From Constrictibacter sp. MBR-5 (GTDB lineage Bacteria; Pseudomonadota; Alphaproteobacteria; JAJUGE01): DNA of 64,000 bases. Numbering within the stretch: the first letter of the stretch is position 1; each line of letters begins with the position of its first letter. Below, piece by piece: positions 61,591 to 64,000 of the stretch. Made by a program: the position numbers and the translations under genes. Location: the NCBI RefSeq assembly GCF_040549485.1, contig NZ_JBEPTK010000003.1, positions 496,001-560,000 on the forward strand, in the 5' to 3' direction. The notes beneath the pieces were generated by a model. The model saw nothing but the letters and a program-made list of their open reading frames with translations. It did no database searches and was not told the origin of the DNA.

Positions 61591-62512
61591 GCTCCCGGCG
61601 GTGCCGGCGGCGCTGCGCAGCCTTCTGGCGGCGGAACTCGATGCCGAGGTGGCGCCCGGCGTCGCCCGTATCGCCGCCGCCGTCCGCGAGCGGCTCGGCG
61701 GCGCGGTGGTCGCGATCCTGTTCTACGGATCCTGCCTGCGCGACCGCACCGACGACGGCGTCATCGACTTCTACGTGATCGTCGAAGGCTATCGTGGGGC
61801 CTACGGTCGGGCCGTCCCCGCCGTCGCGAACGCCCTGGTGCCGCCGAACGTCTACTTCACTCAGGTTCCGCGCGGGCCGGACGAACCCGGTGCCGATCCC
61901 GACCTGCGCTGCAAGTATGCGGTCGTGTCCAGCAGCGACCTCGCTTCCGGCACTTCGCCCGCTGCCGGAACGCCCGCCCTCTGGGCGCGTCTGTCGCAGC
62001 CCTGCGCCCTGGTCCATGTGCGCGACCCGGCCGCCCGGGCGGAGATCGAGCGGGCTCTCGCCGCTGCCGTGACCACGCTGCTCGCGGCTGCCGCTCCGCT
62101 GGCGGGCGGCGGCGACGGCCGCGCCCTCTGGGTCTGCGCCTATGGCGAGACGTTCCGTACCGAACTGCGCGCGGAGAAGGCGAACCGCCCCGAACTCCTC
62201 TACGAGACGTTCGCGGCGCGTTACGAGCGGATCGCGGAGATCCTGGCCGACGACATCTCGCGATGGCGGCGACGCGATCCTCAGGCGGCTCGGCGCCTGT
62301 GGCGGCGCCTGCGGATCCGCGGGCGTGCGGCGCAGGTGCTGCGGCTGGCCAAGGCGACGTTCACCTTCGCGGGCGGCCTCGACTACATCCTATGGAAGGT
62401 GAAGCGGCATTCCGGCGTCGCTCTGGAACCGACCCCGTGGCAGCGCCGGCATCCGCTCCTCGCCGCCCCGGTGATCGCGCTCCGGCTCTACCGCCGCGGC
62501 GGCTTCCGCTGA
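61568..62512 (+). CDS. Tam41-like nucleotidyltransferase (possible CDP-DAG synthase)
   Basis: The 314-residue protein has ILFYGSCLRDRTDDGVIDFYVIVEG (GS at 54-55, acidic Asp67), then PPNVYFTQVP, KYAVVSSSDL (116-125) and ALWARLSQPCALV. The order GS, IDF, YF, KY-VVS, and LW-RL-QP matches the mitochondrial Tam41/Mmp37 family, which makes CDP-diacylglycerol from phosphatidate and CTP. It follows the lipid kinase and overlaps it by 23 nt if the GTG at 61568 is used; GTG at 61601 is an alternative. If correct, kinase and cytidylyltransferase would act in order. The match is by motif only. Confidence 0.55.
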   Translation: MFRSSGSELPAVPAALRSLLAAELDAEVAPGVARIAAAVRERLGGAVVAILFYGSCLRDRTDDGVIDFYVIVEGYRGAYGRAVPAVANALVPPNVYFTQVPRGPDEPGADPDLRCKYAVVSSSDLASGTSPAAGTPALWARLSQPCALVHVRDPAARAEIERALAAAVTTLLAAAAPLAGGGDGRALWVCAYGETFRTELRAEKANRPELLYETFAARYERIAEILADDISRWRRRDPQAARRLWRRLRIRGRAAQVLRLAKATFTFAGGLDYILWKVKRHSGVALEPTPWQRRHPLLAAPVIALRLYRRGGFR

Positions 62513-62516
62513 TGCT

Positions 62517-63026
62517 CTAGGCGACCCCCGGAGCACGCGCCCGCTGCAGGGCGGTTCCCAGTGCGCGGGCGAAATCGCGCTTCTCGTCCGGCGACAGGAA
62601 GGCTCCGATGGACAGCCGGTAGCCGTGCGAGGCGAGCGCCAGTTGGCTGGCCCGGTCGATCGGCTCCTCCAGTTCGACCCGCAGCCAATGCGGCTGGAAC
62701 GTCCAGCTGCGCGTCTTGCCGGTCGGCAGGACGCGTCGCACCGTCAGGGCGTCGGGGGTCAGCTGGACGGTCTCGTAGAGACGGGCGTCCCAGTAGTTTC
62801 GCCGAAAGCACCATGCGAGCAGGAGGACGTCGGCGCCGAAGAAGCCGAACACCGGCCACGCGCCGATCGCGACGGCCGCGGCGCCCGCGGCGAAGCTGAC
62901 GCCGGCCACGATGCCCATCACGATCCAGAATCCCGTCGGCGACAGGCTTCTGTGCGGGTAGAGCACCGCGTCGAAGATCAGCGAATCGCCTTCTCCGACA
63001 GGACGTATGTCGCGCTTCACGGTCAT
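62517..63026 (-). CDS. DUF2244 family membrane protein
   Basis: The 169-residue protein has two transmembrane helices near residues 33-74 and the DUF2244 pattern LYPHRSLSPTGFWIVMG, FRRNYWDARLYETVQLTPDALTV and SWTFQPHWLRVEL. Function unknown; the family is often found near respiratory genes. Convergent with the Tam41-like gene, divergent from nth. Confidence 0.88.
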   Translation of the reverse strand: MTVKRDIRPVGEGDSLIFDAVLYPHRSLSPTGFWIVMGIVAGVSFAAGAAAVAIGAWPVFGFFGADVLLLAWCFRRNYWDARLYETVQLTPDALTVRRVLPTGKTRSWTFQPHWLRVELEEPIDRASQLALASHGYRLSIGAFLSPDEKRDFARALGTALQRARAPGVA

Positions 63027-63154
63027 TGTCCCAGATCATATTCGCGATGCGGCCCGCCGCAACCTTCGGCGCGCACCGCGCTCACGTTCCTGTGCATATT
63101 CGGGCCGGCGCCGCCATTGCGGGGCGGTGCCGGCGCGCCCTAAGATCCGGTCCC

Positions 63155-63895
63155 ATGAACCCGGAAGCCGTCGCCCTTTTCTTCGACCGCCTGGCGGCGG
63201 CGCTGCCCGACCCCAAGGGCGAGCTGGAATACTCCAATCCGTTCACACTGCTGGTCGCCGTGGTGCTCTCCGCCCAGGCGACCGACGTGGGGGTGAACAA
63301 GGCGACGCGGGGCCTCTTCGCCGCCGCGGCCGATCCCGCGGCCATGCTCGCCCTCGGCGAAGAGGGCGTGCGGCAGCACATCCGCACCATCGGTCTGTTC
63401 AACGCCAAGGCGAAGAACGTGATCGCCCTCAGCAGGCTGTTGGTGGAGGAGCACGGCGGCCAGGTGCCCGAGGATCGCGACGCGCTCGAGCGCCTGCCGG
63501 GCGTCGGCCGCAAGACCGCGAACGTGGTGATGAACATCGCCTTCGGCGCGCCGACCATCGCCGTCGACACGCACATCTTCCGCATCGGCAACCGGACGGG
63601 CCTCGCCCGCGGTGCCACGCCACGCGCCGTGGAGGATGCGCTGATGCGCGTGGTGCCGCAGGACCGGCTGCTGCACGCGCATCACTGGCTGATCCTGCAC
63701 GGCCGCTATGTCTGCAAGGCGCGCAAGCCGGACTGCGAGCGTTGCGTGGTCAACGATCTCTGCGAGTGGCCGGCGAAGACGGCGGGGCCGCCCGTCGCGG
63801 TCTCTCCCGCGCCGAAGGTCAGAAAGGCGGCGAAGCGGTCGAAGCCGGCGCCACGGACGCGGTCGGCCCGGAACGCGACCGCGCGCGCTCGATGA
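63155..63895 (+). CDS. nth: Endonuclease III
   Basis: The 246-residue DNA glycosylase/AP lyase has the helix-hairpin-helix LPGVGRKTANVV with the catalytic Lys120 and Asp138 in VDTH, the same positions as in E. coli Nth. It also has the [4Fe-4S] ligands in VCKARKPDCERCVVNDLC. It removes oxidised pyrimidines in base-excision repair. ATG at 63155 is used. The basic tail (KAAKRSKPAPRTRSARN) is longer than usual and lies in the region overlapped by the convergent gene. Confidence 0.95.
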   Translation: MNPEAVALFFDRLAAALPDPKGELEYSNPFTLLVAVVLSAQATDVGVNKATRGLFAAAADPAAMLALGEEGVRQHIRTIGLFNAKAKNVIALSRLLVEEHGGQVPEDRDALERLPGVGRKTANVVMNIAFGAPTIAVDTHIFRIGNRTGLARGATPRAVEDALMRVVPQDRLLHAHHWLILHGRYVCKARKPDCERCVVNDLCEWPAKTAGPPVAVSPAPKVRKAAKRSKPAPRTRSARNATARAR

Positions 63896-64000
63896 AGGTG
63901 GTGTAGCAGCCGGGGGTGGGCGGTTCCTGTTCCCGGCGTCCGCGCAGGGTGTGGTGGATGACTTCGAAGTCGTCGCCGGCCTCGTAGAGATAGAGGTCGA
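63819..64000 (-). CDS. Unknown protein, C-terminal part (5' truncated by window edge)
   Basis: An open minus-strand frame enters from the window edge and ends with TGA at 63819. The visible 60 codons read DLYLYEAGDDFEVIHHTLRG and then RREQEPPTPGCYTTFIERAR with a low-complexity Ser/Ala/Thr tail. The first part looks like real protein. It overlaps the 3' end of nth by 77 nt on the opposite strand. No family recognised from this piece. Confidence 0.5.
   Translation of the reverse strand, partial: DLYLYEAGDDFEVIHHTLRGRREQEPPTPGCYTTFIERARSRSGPTASVAPASTASPPF

Overview
The window is about 64 kb of high-G+C chromosomal DNA from an alphaproteobacterium, most likely a Rhodospirillales-type organism. 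This rests on the ccoG-ccoH-ccoI-ccoS set behind an FNR/FixK-type box, a Zur-type operator at znuA, a PmtA-type methyltransferase, and DUF1489, DUF2244 and DUF3108 proteins. The genus cannot be named from sequence alone.

Layout. 1-2.9 kb: end of an unidentified gene, a DUF429 protein, a membrane protein/TPR protein pair and tRNA-Gln(TTG). 2.9-18.6 kb: a compact integrated element of 15.7 kb with visibly lower G+C. It is bounded by an exact 18-bp direct repeat; the left copy is the tRNA-Gln 3' end and the right copy lies next to the tyrosine integrase. It carries an integrase, large terminase, portal, scaffold-like protein, capsid, connector, gp7-like head protein and tape measure. It also has a serine recombinase, a probable HUH replication protein and several small unknown genes. 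No tail tube, baseplate, fibre or lysis gene is recognisable. 18.6-19.9 kb: an IS481-family insertion sequence with an amber codon in its transposase.

20-26.9 kb: an AAA+ ATPase, the cytochrome cbb3 assembly operon ccoGHIS and a beta carbonic anhydrase. 27-32.8 kb: a five-gene dipeptide/oligopeptide-type ABC importer operon, possibly with a 22-codon leader peptide. 32.8-45 kb: phospholipid methyltransferase, a degenerate-GGDEF/EAL protein, cell-wall and protease genes, a DASS-type transporter, a periplasmic cyclophilin, an enoyl-CoA hydratase and two tandem MFS transporters. 45-54 kb: Zur-regulated znuA, then enzymes for small-molecule metabolism (GST, alpha/beta hydrolase, creatininase family, HpaI aldolase, 2-hydroxyacid dehydrogenase, a TPP enzyme, an LLM oxidoreductase) with an M23 peptidase among them. 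54-64 kb: envelope and lipid functions (DUF3108, a NTP-transferase/GNAT/fatty-acid-hydroxylase operon, LptF-LptG, a diacylglycerol kinase and a Tam41-like nucleotidyltransferase), endonuclease III and a partial gene at the edge.

The integrated element is the most unusual part. Packaging and head genes run leftward from an extended -10 promoter just inside the integrase. A second leftward promoter with the same ten bases serves the replication-like operon. A cluster of inverted repeats lies between that operon and the element's only rightward gene. This is a phage-like architecture in about a third of a normal tailed-phage genome, and it could be a satellite-like or minimal phage element.
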